A DNA stretch of 32,553 nt, taken from contig QHPP01000248.1 in NCBI GenBank assembly GCA_003219125.1, forward strand, positions 1 through 32,553, in the 5' to 3' direction. Positions 32,037 to 32,553 of the stretch are shown piece after piece. Source of the stretch: Verrucomicrobiota bacterium (GTDB lineage: Bacteria > Verrucomicrobiota > Verrucomicrobiia > Chthoniobacterales > UBA10450). Numbering within the stretch: position 1 is the first letter of the stretch; every line of letters begins with the position of its first letter. The position numbers and the translations under genes were made by a program. The notes under the pieces are model-generated. The model searched no databases. It was given only the letters and a program-made list of their open reading frames with translations, and was not told the DNA's origin.

Positions 32037-32553
32037 ATGTTTGAACTAAGAGCGACGGACAAAAGCACAAAAGCGCGCTCGGGGCGCCTCACAACTGGAC
32101 ACGGCCAAATTGAGACGCCGGCGTTCATGCCGGTAGGAACCCAGGGCAGCGTCAAAGCCGTCAGCTCGCGCGAACTTCGCGAACTCAACACGCAAATTGT
32201 TCTCGGGAATACTTATCACCTGTTTGTCCGACCGGGACTCGACGTGATTCGGCACTTGGGTGGATTGCATAGCTTTATGAATTGGGATGGGCCGATTCTG
32301 ACTGACAGCGGTGGTTACCAGATTTTTTCGCTCGCGAAACTGCGCAAGATCACGGAGGAGGGCGTGCATTTCCAAAATCACGTCGATGGGACGCCGGCTT
32401 TTATTTCGCCGGAGATCGTGATGCAAATTCAGACCGCGCTCGGCAGTGACATTGCCATGGTGCTGGATGAATGTCCGCCGTGGCCGTGTGAGTACGATTA
32501 TGCAGCGCGAAGTGCGGAATTGACGCTGCGATGGGCGCACCGCTGTAAGAGCT
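32037..32553 (+). CDS. tgt: tRNA-guanine transglycosylase, 5' part cut by window end
   Basis: The visible 172 codons encode the N-terminal part of Tgt, which exchanges guanine-34 for preQ1 (bacteria) in GUN-anticodon tRNAs on the queuosine pathway. Landmarks are [51 protein letters not shown] with the catalytic-site aspartate, and [18 protein letters not shown]. The segment ending [13 protein letters not shown] continues the barrel. The zinc site and the second catalytic aspartate lie past the window. The ATG at 32037 gives MFELRATD, as in relatives. Confidence 0.97.
   Translation, partial: MFELRATDKSTKARSGRLTTGHGQIETPAFMPVGTQGSVKAVSSRELRELNTQIVLGNTYHLFVRPGLDVIRHLGGLHSFMNWDGPILTDSGGYQIFSLAKLRKITEEGVHFQNHVDGTPAFISPEIVMQIQTALGSDIAMVLDECPPWPCEYDYAARSAELTLRWAHRCKS

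Noticed and set aside
32046-32540. A 164-codon minus-strand frame
   Set aside because: It is antisense to tgt, whose conserved motifs occupy the plus strand.

Overview
The window comes from a bacterial chromosome, most likely a member of the Verrucomicrobiota (Chthoniobacterales/Spartobacteria-like, possibly a soil organism). This is inferred from a decayed gene with the NISTRG-x-VQTG secreted-protein repeat that I associate with that group, from the mix of gene families, and from the many short hairpin repeats. No rRNA, tRNA, transposase or CRISPR array is visible.

Left flank (1-5127). A minus-strand cluster runs YvlD/holin-like membrane protein -> Anbu proteasome-like hydrolase -> TrpF -> secretin (cut by the window start). 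Between it and the ribosomal block are a DUF2934 protein and a small helical protein on the plus strand, a single-domain response regulator on the minus strand, and a 575-base stretch in which I see no gene.

Central block (5128-24044, minus strand). One continuous translation super-operon fuses str, S10, spc and alpha: rpsL-rpsG-fusA-rpsJ-rplC-rplD-rplW-rplB-rpsS-[coiled-coil secreted protein]-rplV-rpsC-rplP-rpmC-rpsQ-rplN-rplX-rplE-rpsH-rplF-rplR-rpsE-rplO-secY-adk-map-infA-rpmJ-rpsM-rpsK-rpsD. It is led by a promoter with a GC-rich discriminator. Genes usually expected in such blocks are absent: tuf, rpsN (S14), rpmD (L30), rpoA and rplQ. Most genes overlap or nearly touch. Every spacer longer than about 45 bases carries a short repeat: a roughly 87-base inverted repeat, a multi-hairpin element, an A+T-rich TTAAC-type repeat, or a heptamer array. 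Several ribosomal proteins carry Ala/Lys/Pro-rich tails, most strikingly an extension of about 88 residues on S11.

Right flank (24086-32553, plus strand except one gene). A multiply frameshifted pseudogene is followed by a cassette: a GbsR/MarR-type regulator preceded by a promoter with a perfect 16-base palindrome, a DCC-thioredoxin/MBOAT acyltransferase fusion, a small membrane protein, a TIGR01777-type SDR protein, another membrane protein, a DUF2071 protein and a DoxX-like protein. Most are joined by 4-base start/stop overlaps. The cassette looks like a membrane-lipid or redox system of unknown product and is my best candidate for an undescribed system. A GT-C-like membrane glycosyltransferase (minus) and the start of tgt (plus, cut by the window end) follow. 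Three hairpin repeats of the same general style lie inside coding sequence of the cassette without breaking frame.
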